Counted from the stretch's first letter, positions 17,710-27,119 are shown. The stretch: 64,000 nucleotides of DNA from Flavobacterium aquiphilum (GCF_027111335.1 NZ_CP114288.1:3410001-3474000); one strand, 5' to 3'. The notes: generated from the sequence alone by a model not told the origin. Numbers and translations: made by a program.

Positions 17710-18143
17710 ACATTACCCGCTTGATTTAAACTAATCCTAAAATTCGCTTAACTGTTTAGATACAATTGTTCAATTACTACATTACTTTCAAGTGCGTTTA
17801 ATCTGTTAAAATACCCTCTACTATTCTTTCATTCCGGGCGTACGTGTGTAATAATGCAACATTAAAAAGTATCATTTACAACAGTAGGTTTAAATTCAGG
17901 AGAAGTCAGTTTTAGGGTAAATCAACAACATCCAGATATGAAAGCTAGGTAAATTTAGTAAATAATCTTTTAAATTACTATCATTTGAATCTATTTTTAA
18001 CAGATATTTCTCACGACACACTTTTTTGATATGTATTCTCCGAAAATAAACCAGAATTTTATCTATTGGAAAATGAGATAGTTTTGATGTTTTTTTTGTA
18101 CGAATTCAATGATTATACAATTCTCATAAGGCGAAATGAGCTT
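17710..18143. other. Intergenic region, no gene seen
   Basis: AT-rich, with stops in all frames. It must hold the promoter of the FIST/kinase operon (minus strand), but I found no clear TAnnTTTG on that strand. A short inverted repeat AATGAGCT/AGCTCATT at 18135-18164 overlaps the end of the next receiver gene. Confidence 0.45.
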
Positions 18144-18557
18144 TTATTGAGATATTAGCTCATTAATGCTCCAATACTCAATCATTTTTTTTATTTTATC
18201 AACATACTCCTCATATTTTAGTGGTTTGAGCATGTATCCGGCAATTCCTAACCTATAAAACTCTAAAAGATCTCTATGATTGTTGGAAGTAGTCAAGACA
18301 ATTGCTGGTATATATTTTAGTACATCATCAGCTTTGAGAATACCCAGAAACTCTATTCCGTTAATTTTTGGCATATTAAGATCCAGAATAATTATATCTG
18401 GGATGATTACTTTATTTTTAAGTATTGAAAGGGCATCTTCGCCATTATTGGCTTCTATTATTTTATGTACTTGCTCCAGGTTTTTTAAAACTCTGTTAAA
18501 TTTCATGACCTCAATAGCATCGTCTTCTATTAATAGTATGTTTAATGACTTTGACAT
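18144..18557 (-). CDS. Single-domain response regulator
   Basis: This 137-residue stand-alone receiver has the acidic pair in LLIEDD, the phosphoacceptor in IILDLNMPK, a threonine in VLTTSN and lysine in LKPLKYEEY. The long first helix (DDAIEVMKFNRVLKNL) and the NNHRDLLEFYRLGIAGYMLKP segment resemble Rcp1-type receivers that pair with PAS or phytochrome kinases. It has no output domain. It lies upstream of the FIST/kinase operon on the same strand, separated by 434 bases, and might be a phosphate sink or relay for those kinases. Confidence 0.87.
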   Translation of the reverse strand: MSKSLNILLIEDDAIEVMKFNRVLKNLEQVHKIIEANNGEDALSILKNKVIIPDIIILDLNMPKINGIEFLGILKADDVLKYIPAIVLTTSNNHRDLLEFYRLGIAGYMLKPLKYEEYVDKIKKMIEYWSINELISQ

Positions 18558-18584
18558 ATAGTTTTATGTATAAAAAATGATTAC

Positions 18585-18592
18585 CAAATTTA
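18585..18592 (-). promoter_or_regulatory. -7 element of the receiver gene
   Basis: The minus strand reads TAAATTTG, a perfect TAnnTTTG, 27 bases before the receiver's start codon. No clear -33 element was seen. Confidence 0.4.
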
Positions 18593-19060
18593 GCCAGAAC
18601 TTGGTTATAAAAGTATAAATCTTCGATAAGCGGTATAAAACTGTAGTTGGATGGTATCTATTGGTCGTTGAACAGAAATACGAAAATCCAAAAATCACTT
18701 AATTTAGACCGTGTAATACTTAATAAAAAACTTCCTGTCTGCGAGGTTACCACTGTACTTGTTGATTTACCAATAATTATAAGAACCGTCGCTAATTAAT
18801 TCATAAAAAAAATATCTGATTTGTGCTTAGACTATTTTTAAAAGCTGGAATAGATTGTTTTAAAAAGATACGCAAAACCAATAAATAAAAAACTGATTAT
18901 ACCAGTTAACGATTTCCAAAGGCCATTCATCTATAGTAATTAACTACTTATCTAATAATGGAAATAATATATTAAAAAGTGATAGATATTTGTACTGTAA
19001 TAATTTCATTGATCCCCAAGTATATTGCAATTATTATCCAAAAACAATTTTAGTTTTTTT
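18593..19060. other. Non-coding stretch ahead of an orphan terminator
   Basis: No reading frame of note on either strand. It ends in a strong plus-strand terminator that serves no visible gene, so a small plus-strand RNA could start here. I found no exact TAnnTTTG; the nearest is GATATTTG, one base off, at about 18985-18992. Confidence 0.3.
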
Positions 19061-19090
19061 AAAAGCTCCTAGCCACAGGGAGCTTTTTTT
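19061..19090 (+). terminator. Strong intrinsic terminator without an upstream gene
   Basis: AAAAGCTCC (19061-19069) pairs perfectly with GGAGCTTTT starting at 19079, followed by more T residues. The nearest upstream gene is on the other strand. Confidence 0.8.
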
Positions 19091-19327
19091 ATTCATTTAT
19101 GTATCCTCAAAACTTATTTTAGATTTGACTGTTAAAGACACTTCTTGAATTTGAATTCTCCACAATCTAATAAAACTGCCTAGAAACAAATTGAATTCAT
19201 GCACTTAAACTTTATAGAACAGCAACTAAAAGAAAGTTCGATGACCGTTACGTCTAAAGCAAATTACCATTCACCGACACTACAAGTTCAATAATCTAAA
19301 AAACAAAATATTACCTATTTATAAAAA

Positions 19328-19335
19328 TACATTTG
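19328..19335 (+). promoter_or_regulatory. -7 element upstream of the receiver gene
   Basis: TACATTTG is a perfect TAnnTTTG, 86 bases before the chosen start of the downstream response regulator. Confidence 0.4.
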
Positions 19336-19421
19336 TATCAGAATTAATGCTAAAAATAATTAAAGCAACTATAAAAGACAGGTTCCCAAAATCTACATTA
19401 TTAACCTTAATCGCTAAAAAA

Positions 19422-19826
19422 ATGGAAAGATCAGATTTAAAAATACTAATAGTAGAAGATGATGTATTATTAATTAAAATCTTCGAATACATCCTTAAAA
19501 AAGAAGGATACCACGTGACAACATGCAAAGATGGATTGAGTGCCATAGAAAAAATCCCAGTACTACTGCCTGATTTGATTATTACCGATATTATGCTCCC
19601 TTTTCGCTCTGGGTTAGAAATTATTGGCTTCTCAAAAGAACATTTTGAAAACATCCCTATAATAGTAGTTTCCTCTTTAGGTGAAGAAGAAGCTACGGTT
19701 CTAAAAGCTTTTAGCCTTGGTACTGATGATTTTGTATCTAAACCGTTTAATCCAAATGAATTATTATTTAGAATAAAACGTTCAATAGCTACAACAAAAC
19801 GCAGTATCCAACTTAAATATGCTTAA
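19422..19826 (+). CDS. Single-domain response regulator
   Basis: This 134-residue receiver, from ATG 19422 behind an A-rich stretch, has LIVEDD, the phosphoacceptor aspartate in IITDIMLPF, a serine in VVSSLG and lysine in FVSKPFNPNEL. A 25-residue N-terminal extension is possible from an earlier ATG, but it would precede the first strand with basic filler, so I did not use it. It ends soon after the receiver with a short basic tail and no output domain. The partner kinase is unknown; the FIST/kinase locus lies 1.7 kb away on the other strand. Confidence 0.85.
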   Translation: MERSDLKILIVEDDVLLIKIFEYILKKEGYHVTTCKDGLSAIEKIPVLLPDLIITDIMLPFRSGLEIIGFSKEHFENIPIIVVSSLGEEEATVLKAFSLGTDDFVSKPFNPNELLFRIKRSIATTKRSIQLKYA

Positions 19827-20021
19827 ACAATAAGTTTTAACTCATGAATAAATAAAAAGTAATTGTACTTTGTACTGCAGCATTTAGGATATCGATTAGA
19901 TGTCCTCACTAAATTTTGATTACTGTCTTTTTTTCCAAAATTTTCTCTACTTTTAATTCCGCTTAGACCGACAAATTATACGTCAAAACTTAAATATTGA
20001 TTTGAAATAAACCAACATACA

Positions 20022-20663
20022 TTGACACAGCAAGAATTAAAATCAATAATCCAAAAACATTACAGTTATATTTTTGAAGAAGCCCTCATTGATGAAATTG
20101 CATCGGTGGCAGTAACAAAAAAATTCAAAGAAGGGGATATTTTAATAGAAATAGGAAATACTATTTTTAAAATGCCATTGTTACTGGAAGGTGCCATTAA
20201 AATTTTGAGGGAAGCTCCAGATCAGGGAGAGTTATTTCTATATTTTTTAGAAAAAGGAGATACCTGTGCCATGTCTATGGCCTGCTGCATGGGAAAAACC
20301 AAAAGCGAAATCAGGGCTGTGGCCGAAACTGATGGACTTGTACTCATGTTACCCGTAGAGAAAATGGAAGAATGGCTGGGTAAATACAAAAGCTGGCGAA
20401 GCTTTGTTTTTGACAGCTATACCAACCGTATGAAAGAGATGCTTAATGCGATTGATACTCTTGCCTTTATGAATATGAACGAGCGTTTGATCAAACATCT
20501 GAATGAAAAAGCAAAAGTAAACCAAACAAACATCATGCAAATTACACATCAAGAAATTGCTGATGAACTCAATACTTCACGCGTGGTTATTTCTAGATTG
20601 CTTAAGGTGCTTGAAGACGAAGGAAAAATAAAACTCAACCGAAATATTATAGAATTATTGTAA
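20022..20663 (+). CDS. Crp/Fnr family transcriptional regulator
   Basis: This 213-residue protein begins at a TTG codon (MTQQELKSIIQKHYSYIF). It has a cyclic-nucleotide-binding-like beta barrel (FKEGDILIEIG ... ALL-type GELFLYFLEKGDTCAMSMACC), a long dimerisation helix and a Crp-type helix-turn-helix (ITHQEIADELNTSRVVISRLLKVLEDEG). The CMSMACCM region carries cysteines (in TCAMSMACCMG) that could sense redox state; that is inference. It is followed by a terminator and then an RND efflux operon whose promoter has a perfect palindrome at an activator position. That makes the operon its probable target. Confidence 0.88.
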   Translation: MTQQELKSIIQKHYSYIFEEALIDEIASVAVTKKFKEGDILIEIGNTIFKMPLLLEGAIKILREAPDQGELFLYFLEKGDTCAMSMACCMGKTKSEIRAVAETDGLVLMLPVEKMEEWLGKYKSWRSFVFDSYTNRMKEMLNAIDTLAFMNMNERLIKHLNEKAKVNQTNIMQITHQEIADELNTSRVVISRLLKVLEDEGKIKLNRNIIELL

Positions 20664-20699
20664 AATTTTAATTCACAAACAAGTTGTCTATTTTGTAGT

Positions 20700-20723
20700 A
20701 AAAGTCCCTTTTTGGGACTTTTT
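20700..20723 (+). terminator. Terminator of the Crp/Fnr gene
   Basis: AAAAGTCCC, loop TTTTT, GGGACTTTTT: a short perfect hairpin with a T tail, 37 bases after the stop codon. It separates the regulator from the efflux operon. Confidence 0.75.
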
Positions 20724-20742
20724 AAATTTTATGAGTTCCCTA

Positions 20743-20758
20743 TGTAACTATTGTTACA
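20743..20758. promoter_or_regulatory. Palindromic Crp/Fnr-type site
   Basis: TGTAAC-TATT-GTTACA is a perfect 16-base inverted repeat. Its centre lies about 43.5 bases before the start point expected from the -7 element at 20780-20787, near the class II activator position. Binding by the Crp/Fnr protein encoded upstream is inferred. Confidence 0.65.
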
Positions 20759-20779
20759 AACTACCTTTTTCCACTCTCT

Positions 20780-20787
20780 TACTTTTG
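20780..20787 (+). promoter_or_regulatory. -7 element of the RND efflux operon
   Basis: TACTTTTG is a perfect TAnnTTTG, 27 bases before the tolC-like start codon. No good -33 element precedes it, which fits a promoter that needs an activator. Confidence 0.6.
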
Positions 20788-20814
20788 CTTCAAATTAATG
20801 AAACAACAGTAAAG

Positions 20815-22128
20815 ATGAAAAATAAAAATATATTTACTCTCTTCGGGCTCTTAGCCTTATCATGGACCGCTTTCGGTCAGGATACTTTGCGTATTTCAAA
20901 AAAAGACCTGATACAGAGAATGTCCGAAAAAAATCTGCAAATCAAAATTGCCGAAAAAAATTATGAGTCGGCTATGGCAGATTATCATCAGTCAAACTCC
21001 TTGTTTTTGCCCAATGTAAATGTGTCACATACCGCTATGCTGACTACAAATCCGCTTATGGCTTTTGGTTCAAAATTAAATCAGGCCATCGTTAGTCCTG
21101 AGGACTTTAACCCTGCCGTTTTAAATCATCCTTCACAGACTAAAAATTTTGCCACCAAAATCGAAGTGCAGCAGCCATTAATCAATCTTGACGGTTTATA
21201 CGGACGTCAGGCAGCAAAATCAAAAATGGATGCTTTTGCATTGCAAACCGAACGTACCAAGGAATATTTGGAACTCGAAGTAAATAAAGCGTTTATGCAG
21301 TTGCAACTGGCTTACAAAGCGGTTAGAGTTTTGCAAAAGGCCGAAAGCACAGGCAAAGCCAATCTGAAATTGGTTGAAAACTATTTTAAGCAGGGAATGT
21401 TGCAGAAAACTGATTTATTGAACGTGCAGGTTCGTGTAAACGAAATCAGTAATCAACTGCAGTATGCCAAATCAAATGTTCAAAATGCTTCGGATTATTT
21501 GGGTTTTCTTTTAAATGATGAACAATCCAAAAAAGTTTACAAACCGACAGAAGAATTTGAAAGTGAATTTTCGGTTATCAGTGTAAACACAGAATTACCA
21601 GCAAACAGAAAAGATATTCAGGCTATGGATAAATCCTCTGAAGCTTATGAAAAAATGGTAACATCCGGTAAAATGAATTTGCTTCCAAGACTGAATGCTT
21701 TTGGAAGTTATGAAATGTACGATGACAGTTTATTTGGGACTAGTGCCAAAGGATATTTAGTTGGAGCACAATTATCATGGAATGTTTTTGACGGTTACAA
21801 ATCCATAGGAAAATTAGAAAAAGCAAAAGCAGACTACAACAAAGCCCAAACGGAAACCGAGCAGTATAAAGCCAAAAGTCAGATGGAGCTAAACCAAGCA
21901 GTCCGTCAGCTTTCGGATGCAGAAAACAATGTAAAACTCACTCAATTGGCTTTTGAACAAGCGCAGGAAGCCTACAAAATCAGAAGCAACCGTTTTGCTC
22001 AGGGATTGGAAAAAACAACCGATTTACTGCAATCCGAAACCTTGCAGTCCCAAAAGGAATTAGAAAACCTGCAAGCCATTTTTGAATATCGATTCACACA
22101 AGAATATATTCAATTTTTAACCAAATAA
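20815..22128 (+). CDS. TolC-like outer membrane efflux protein
   Basis: This 437-residue protein, from ATG 20815, starts with a signal peptide (MKNKNIFTLFGLLALSWTAFGQ). An earlier in-frame ATG would add 28 residues ahead of it and would cover the promoter, so it was rejected. The body shows two tandem outer-membrane-efflux repeats rich in long helices (for example LQLAYKAVRVLQKAESTGKA and AVRQLSDAENNVKLTQLAFE). It forms the trimeric outer membrane channel of the efflux system encoded by the next two genes. The substrate is unknown. Confidence 0.88.
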   Translation: MKNKNIFTLFGLLALSWTAFGQDTLRISKKDLIQRMSEKNLQIKIAEKNYESAMADYHQSNSLFLPNVNVSHTAMLTTNPLMAFGSKLNQAIVSPEDFNPAVLNHPSQTKNFATKIEVQQPLINLDGLYGRQAAKSKMDAFALQTERTKEYLELEVNKAFMQLQLAYKAVRVLQKAESTGKANLKLVENYFKQGMLQKTDLLNVQVRVNEISNQLQYAKSNVQNASDYLGFLLNDEQSKKVYKPTEEFESEFSVISVNTELPANRKDIQAMDKSSEAYEKMVTSGKMNLLPRLNAFGSYEMYDDSLFGTSAKGYLVGAQLSWNVFDGYKSIGKLEKAKADYNKAQTETEQYKAKSQMELNQAVRQLSDAENNVKLTQLAFEQAQEAYKIRSNRFAQGLEKTTDLLQSETLQSQKELENLQAIFEYRFTQEYIQFLTK

Positions 22129-22183
22129 AAAGCCAATATCAATGACAATTACTAGAATCAATATCAATTTTAAAAATATTATA

Positions 22184-23275
22184 ATGAAAAACTTCTTTTT
22201 AAAATCAACACTAACGATTTCGCTTTTGGTTTTGCTGCCTTCCTGCAACGGAGAGAAAAAAGACGTTATTACTAACGAACCTGCAATTGCAGTAAAAGTA
22301 AGCGGCACGGACACAAACAGCAGCAGCCCATTTATAACGGCAAGCGGAAAAATTGAAGCCCAAAACAGCGCTAACCTAAGCACCCGTATGATGGGATATG
22401 TGACCAAACTTCATGTGAAAGTTGGTCAAAAAGTAGCTGTTGGACAACTTTTGATAAGCATCAACAATACCGATATACAGGCAAAAAAAGCTCAAGTAGA
22501 TGCCAACATCCTTCAGGCAACTGCGGGGTACAACAATGCAAAAAAAGACTACGACCGGTTTACGGTTCTATTTAAACAACAAAGCGCTTCGCAAAAAGAA
22601 CTGGATGATATGACTGCCCGTTATGAAATGGCAAAAGCCGGATTAGAAGGTGCCAAACAAATGCGTAACGAAGTAATGGCACAGTTTGCCTACTCCAATA
22701 TCACGGCACCATTTTCGGGAGTTGTGACTAACACTTTTGTAAAAGAAGGAGATATGGCAAGTCCGGGGATGCCTTTAGTAAGTGTTGAAGGAGATTCAAA
22801 ACTACAAGCAACCGCGATGGTAGCCGAAAGTGACATTGCATCGATAACAAGCGGAATGCTGGTGAAAGTTTTGGTTAAATCTACAAACAAAACACTGAAC
22901 GGAAAAGTGAGTGAAGTGAGTTTGTCAGCCAAAAATACCGGAGGTCAATATTTGGTAAAAATTAACTTGGAAGGAGCTGATAAAACAGTTTTATCAGGGA
23001 TGTTCGCAAATGTGCAATTTCCGGTAGCCAATAAAAATAGTATGACACAAACATCCGATAAAGTCTTGATACCTCAATCAGCCTTGATCCATCAAGGACA
23101 ATTGACTGGAGTTTATACTGTAGGTGCAGGAAATGTTGCTATTTTGAGGTGGCTTCGCATCGGAAAGACTTTTGGTAATGAAGCAGAAATATTGTCAGGG
23201 CTTTCGGCAGGAGAACAATACATTGTTTCTGCCGATGGAAAATTGTATAACGGAGCTAAAATCAGTATTCAGTAA
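22184..23275 (+). CDS. RND efflux periplasmic adaptor (lipoprotein)
   Basis: This 363-residue protein, from ATG 22184, has a lipoprotein signal ending LLPSC, so it should be anchored by lipid. It has the membrane-fusion-protein order: a barrel-hybrid strand (ASGKIEAQNSANLSTRMMG), a biotinyl-lipoyl half (VKVGQKVAVGQLL), a helical hairpin around ATAGYNNAKKDYDRF, the second lipoyl half (ITAPFSGVVTNTFVKEGDMA) and a beta-barrel domain. An upstream ATG adds 14 residues before the signal peptide and is unlikely. It links the inner RND pump to the TolC-like channel. Confidence 0.9.
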   Translation: MKNFFLKSTLTISLLVLLPSCNGEKKDVITNEPAIAVKVSGTDTNSSSPFITASGKIEAQNSANLSTRMMGYVTKLHVKVGQKVAVGQLLISINNTDIQAKKAQVDANILQATAGYNNAKKDYDRFTVLFKQQSASQKELDDMTARYEMAKAGLEGAKQMRNEVMAQFAYSNITAPFSGVVTNTFVKEGDMASPGMPLVSVEGDSKLQATAMVAESDIASITSGMLVKVLVKSTNKTLNGKVSEVSLSAKNTGGQYLVKINLEGADKTVLSGMFANVQFPVANKNSMTQTSDKVLIPQSALIHQGQLTGVYTVGAGNVAILRWLRIGKTFGNEAEILSGLSAGEQYIVSADGKLYNGAKISIQ

Positions 23276-23354
23276 ACAGTAATTAGTAGCAGTTTTAAGT
23301 TTAGTTGAACAGCAATTTTAAACTTTTAAACCATAAACTTTAAACAAAAAAAAT

Positions 23355-26300
23355 ATGCAAGAAGGAATTTCAGGCAGAATAGCCCATTTTTTTATCAACT
23401 CAAAATTAACTGTCTTATTGATGGCAGCGTTGATGATTATTGGGGTTTACAGTTCGTTTCTGATCCCAAGGGAGGAAGAACCGCAAATTAACGTTCCTAT
23501 GGCCGACATCATGGTGGGCTATCCGGGAGCAAGTCCGGCAGAAGTAGAAAGCCGAGTAGTAAAACCATTGGAAAAAATAATCTCGAACATCAAAGGGGTT
23601 GAACACGTCCACAGTATGGCCATGAACGGTCAGGCCATGATGATTGTCCAATTTTATGTGGGACAGGATGTTGAACGTTCATATGTGAAATTATACGACG
23701 AATTGGGAAAACATGAAAATATGTTCCCAACTGGCGTTTACAAACCAATGGTAAAAACCCGTTCTATTGACGACGTACCCATGTTGGCACTGACTTTATG
23801 GAGCGAAAAACAGGATGAATTTCAGTTACGCCAAATTGCCGAGGAATTGACTTCGGAAATAGAGAAAGTTAAGGACGTGGCGATTACCAAAGAAATCGGA
23901 GGACAAAACCGCGAAGTGAAAGTGATTTTGGATAAAGATAAAATGGCTGAAAACGGTGTGGATCCTTTGAGCATAATGCAAATGATCCAAGCCAATAACG
24001 GGAGTTCACAATCCGGAAGTTTTGTGCAAAACGATCAGGAGTATTTGTTAACAACAGGTCAGTTTTTGTCAAATACAGAAGATGTAGAAAATCTTGTGGT
24101 GGGGGTAAACAAAAACATGCCGGTTTATTTGAAACAAGTAGCAACTGTTCAGGATGGGCCTTCAACACCTAAAAGTTATGTGTCTTTCGGATATGGAAAA
24201 ACCAATGAAAAATTCAAAACTGCAAAATCCGAATATCCTGCTGTCACGATTTCTATTGGTAAAGTAAAAGGTGCCGATGCAATGAAGATTTCAGCCAAAA
24301 TTTTGGACAAAGTAGAACAGCTTAAAAAATCGTTGGTTCCAAATGACGTTCACGTAGAAGTAACCCGAAATTACGGAGAAACCGCATCTGATAAAGTTGG
24401 CGAACTGTTGATGCACCTTGGAATTGCGATTATTGCCGTGACCGTTTTGGTTATGCTGACCATGGGATGGCGAGGCGGTTTGGTTGTTTTTCTTTCGGTG
24501 CCTCTGACTTTTGCATTGACCTTATTTGCCTACTATCTGCTTGGATATACCCTAAACCGAATCACCCTTTTTGCCCTGGTGTTTGTAGTAGGAATTGTAG
24601 TTGACGACAGCATTATTATTGCTGAGAACATGCACCGTCATTTCAAAATGAAGCGACTACCGTTTAAGCAAGCGGCCATTTATGCTATCAATGAGGTAGG
24701 TAACCCAACAATTTTGGCAACATTTACTGTAATTGCCGCGATTTTGCCAATGGCATTCGTGTCTGGAATGATGGGACCTTACATGAGTCCGATGCCAATC
24801 GGGGCTTCCATAGCGATGATACTTTCTTTGTTCGTTGCATTGACTGTGACTCCTTATTTAGGATATCATTTCCTTCAGGAAAAAGAAGAACAGCAGCACA
24901 AAGAAACTCACGGTCTTGAAACGAGTTGGATATACCGTTTTTACAACAAATTCGAGCGTCCGTTTCTTGAAAACTCAGGAAAAAGAAAAATATTGATGGT
25001 TGTAACGGTGATTTTATTATTGGGTTCCATACTAATGTTCTTTACCAAATCAGTATTGGTAAAAATGCTTCCATTTGACAACAAAAATGAATTTCAGGTG
25101 GTTATCGATATGCCAGAGGGAACTACGTTGGAACGTACTTCGGCGGTGACAAGAGAAATTGCACACTATTTGTCAACACGTCCCGAAGTGGTGAATTACC
25201 AAAACTACATAGGAACTTCGGCTCCGATTACCTTCAACGGTTTGGTTCGCCATTATGATATGCGTGGCGGAAGCAATATGGCTGATATTCAGGTGAATTT
25301 ATTGCACAAAGAAGAAAGGAAAGCGCAGAGCCACGAAATTGCCAAAGCAATTCGTCCTGAAATTCAGAAAATTGCCAAAAAGTATGGCGCAAATGTAAAA
25401 CTGATTGAGGTACCACCAGGACCACCGGTATTGTCAACATTGGTAGCCGAAATTTACGGTCCTGATTATAAAGAGCAGATTAAAGTGGCGGATCAGGTGA
25501 AAACTATTTTGAAAAACACTCCCGATATCGTGGATGTTGATTGGATGACCGAAGACAACCAAACCGAATACAAATTGGAAGTTGACAAGGAAAAAGCGAT
25601 GCTAAACGGTATAGCACCTCAGCAAATCGTCGGTAATCTTACTTATCTGTTAAAAGAATATCCGGTTTCAAATCTGTATGACGAAAAATCAAATGATAAT
25701 GTAGCAATTGTCCTTTCGCTTGATGATAAAGACAAAACCAGCCTTCAGGAAATTGAAAACCTGAAAATCAAAGGGAATCAAGGAAATATGGTTCCGGTAA
25801 GTGATTTGGTAAAAGTAAAAAATGACACTTTGCAAAAAACCATTTACCGTAAAGACCAAAAACGTGTAGTTTACGTAACGGCCGATATGGCAGGAACATT
25901 GGAAAGCCCCGTGTATGCAATTTTGGGAATGAATGAAAAACTTGCCAAAATAACTTTGCCAAAAGGCTATAAAGTGAATGAATTATATATGGAACAACCC
26001 ACTGATGAAAGCGATTTCACCGTAAAATGGGATGGTGAATGGCAAATTACACTCGAAGTATTTCGCGATTTGGGAGTCGCATTCATGGTGGTTATCGTCA
26101 TCATATATATGCTGATTGTAGGGTGGTTTCAAAACTTTAAAACGCCAATAGTGATGATGCTTGCCATTCCGCTGTCACTTATCGGAATCGTCTTTGGGCA
26201 TTGGTTATTGGGGGCTTACTTTACGGCAACTTCCTTCATTGGGATGATTGCTTTGGCCGGGGTTATGGTTCGAAACTCGGTGTTGCTCATTGACTTCATT

Positions 26301-26549
26301 GAAATTAGGCTCAACGAAGGTATTAATCTCAAACAAGCCATTATCGAGGCGGGTGCGGTGCGTACCACTCCTATTTTGCTGACCACAGGTGCGGTTGTAA
26401 TTGGTGCATCGATTATCCTTTTTGATCCTATTTTCCAAGGATTAGCAATTTCGCTGGTGTTTGGAGCCATTATTTCAACTATACTAACGCTTATTGTGGT
26501 GCCGATAATTTATTACATCACCGAACGCAAAAAGTGGGAGAAAGAATAA
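23355..26549 (+). CDS. RND family inner-membrane efflux pump
   Basis: This 1064-residue protein has the length and layout of AcrB/MexB-type pumps: an N-terminal membrane helix, a large periplasmic loop, six helices, a second loop and five or six more helices. The proton-relay aspartates sit in VGIVVDDSIIIAENMHRH (the fourth membrane segment), and a GxxxRNSVLLIDFIE-like motif near residue 975 is typical. The metal-exporter motif DFG..DGAV is absent, so organic or amphiphilic substrates are more likely than metals. It shares the operon with the TolC-like, adaptor, PII-like and DUF2892 genes. Confidence 0.92.
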   Translation: MQEGISGRIAHFFINSKLTVLLMAALMIIGVYSSFLIPREEEPQINVPMADIMVGYPGASPAEVESRVVKPLEKIISNIKGVEHVHSMAMNGQAMMIVQFYVGQDVERSYVKLYDELGKHENMFPTGVYKPMVKTRSIDDVPMLALTLWSEKQDEFQLRQIAEELTSEIEKVKDVAITKEIGGQNREVKVILDKDKMAENGVDPLSIMQMIQANNGSSQSGSFVQNDQEYLLTTGQFLSNTEDVENLVVGVNKNMPVYLKQVATVQDGPSTPKSYVSFGYGKTNEKFKTAKSEYPAVTISIGKVKGADAMKISAKILDKVEQLKKSLVPNDVHVEVTRNYGETASDKVGELLMHLGIAIIAVTVLVMLTMGWRGGLVVFLSVPLTFALTLFAYYLLGYTLNRITLFALVFVVGIVVDDSIIIAENMHRHFKMKRLPFKQAAIYAINEVGNPTILATFTVIAAILPMAFVSGMMGPYMSPMPIGASIAMILSLFVALTVTPYLGYHFLQEKEEQQHKETHGLETSWIYRFYNKFERPFLENSGKRKILMVVTVILLLGSILMFFTKSVLVKMLPFDNKNEFQVVIDMPEGTTLERTSAVTREIAHYLSTRPEVVNYQNYIGTSAPITFNGLVRHYDMRGGSNMADIQVNLLHKEERKAQSHEIAKAIRPEIQKIAKKYGANVKLIEVPPGPPVLSTLVAEIYGPDYKEQIKVADQVKTILKNTPDIVDVDWMTEDNQTEYKLEVDKEKAMLNGIAPQQIVGNLTYLLKEYPVSNLYDEKSNDNVAIVLSLDDKDKTSLQEIENLKIKGNQGNMVPVSDLVKVKNDTLQKTIYRKDQKRVVYVTADMAGTLESPVYAILGMNEKLAKITLPKGYKVNELYMEQPTDESDFTVKWDGEWQITLEVFRDLGVAFMVVIVIIYMLIVGWFQNFKTPIVMMLAIPLSLIGIVFGHWLLGAYFTATSFIGMIALAGVMVRNSVLLIDFIEIRLNEGINLKQAIIEAGAVRTTPILLTTGAVVIGASIILFDPIFQGLAISLVFGAIISTILTLIVVPIIYYITERKKWEKE

Positions 26550-26622
26550 ATATTTTTCGGGGCTTGAAAGTCTAAACTTGAAATTCAAGTCCTGATATTT
26601 TTAAAATTTAAAATGATTAAAA

Positions 26623-26931
26623 ATGAAATTAGTACTAATAACCGCCATAACTGCTTTTGATTCTGAGGTCAAAGCAATACTTAAGAAAACAAAAGTGAAC
26701 ACTTTTACTTATAGAGAAGTTAAAGGCCATAAAGATTTAACCGAATCGGAAAAAACTGAAAACAACTGGTTTGCAGCTGAAACGGTAGAAACCGACTCTA
26801 CCCTTTTCTATGCTTTTGTACCAAGCCAACAAATGGAAACTGTTTTTGAAGAAATCGAACAACTAAACTCCAAGCAGGATATTGCTTCAAAAATCCACAT
26901 AGCTGTATTAAACATCGAAAAAATAAATTAA
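26623..26931 (+). CDS. Small PII-like/DUF3240-type protein
   Basis: This 102-residue cytosolic protein has alternating strand-helix-strand elements (MKLVLITAITAFDSEVKAIL, a central loop, LFYAFVPSQQMETVFEEIEQL, IHIAVLNIEKIN). That looks like the ferredoxin-like PII/CutA/DUF3240 fold. Similar genes occur behind RND pump genes, where a PII-like protein may report on the pump or its substrate. I do not see a recognisable T-loop nucleotide site. The family assignment is tentative. It lies 73 bases after the pump gene and 2 bases before the DUF2892 gene. Confidence 0.55.
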   Translation: MKLVLITAITAFDSEVKAILKKTKVNTFTYREVKGHKDLTESEKTENNWFAAETVETDSTLFYAFVPSQQMETVFEEIEQLNSKQDIASKIHIAVLNIEKIN

Positions 26932-26933
26932 AT

Positions 26934-27119
26934 ATGAAAAATAGAATTATCAGAGCCGTTGCCGGAAGTTTTACATTATTGAGCTTATTACTGGCTATTT
27001 ATGTCAACCAAAATTTCCTTTGGTTTACCGCATTTGTAGGAGCTAATTTATTGCAATCATCAATCACCAAATGGTGTTTACTTGAAGATATCCTTAGCAA
27101 ACTTGGCATCAAAGACTAA
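26934..27119 (+). CDS. DUF2892 (YgaP-type) small membrane protein
   Basis: This 61-residue protein matches the DUF2892 pattern: RIIRAVAGSFTLLSLLLAIYV, a short loop, WFTAFVGANLLQSSITKWCLLEDIL. It has two membrane helices and the cysteine in KWCL that ends the family's motif. In YgaP the same unit is fused to a rhodanese domain; here it stands alone. It begins 2 bases after the PII-like gene and ends the efflux operon, followed by a clear terminator. Its contribution to efflux is unknown. Confidence 0.85.
   Translation: MKNRIIRAVAGSFTLLSLLLAIYVNQNFLWFTAFVGANLLQSSITKWCLLEDILSKLGIKD

Noticed and set aside
17914..17920. AGGGTAA, possible fourth ECF element
   Set aside because: The first box is incomplete and no TGTTTTA lies 13 bases downstream.
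19199..19294. 31-codon open frame ahead of the receiver gene
   Set aside because: It could be a leader peptide, but it lacks a clear ribosome-binding region and any conserved feature, so it is not listed as a gene.
26623..27119. Small genes behind the RND pump, considered as a toxin-antitoxin pair
   Set aside because: The second matches DUF2892 and the first looks like a PII-type fold; neither has toxin or antitoxin features.
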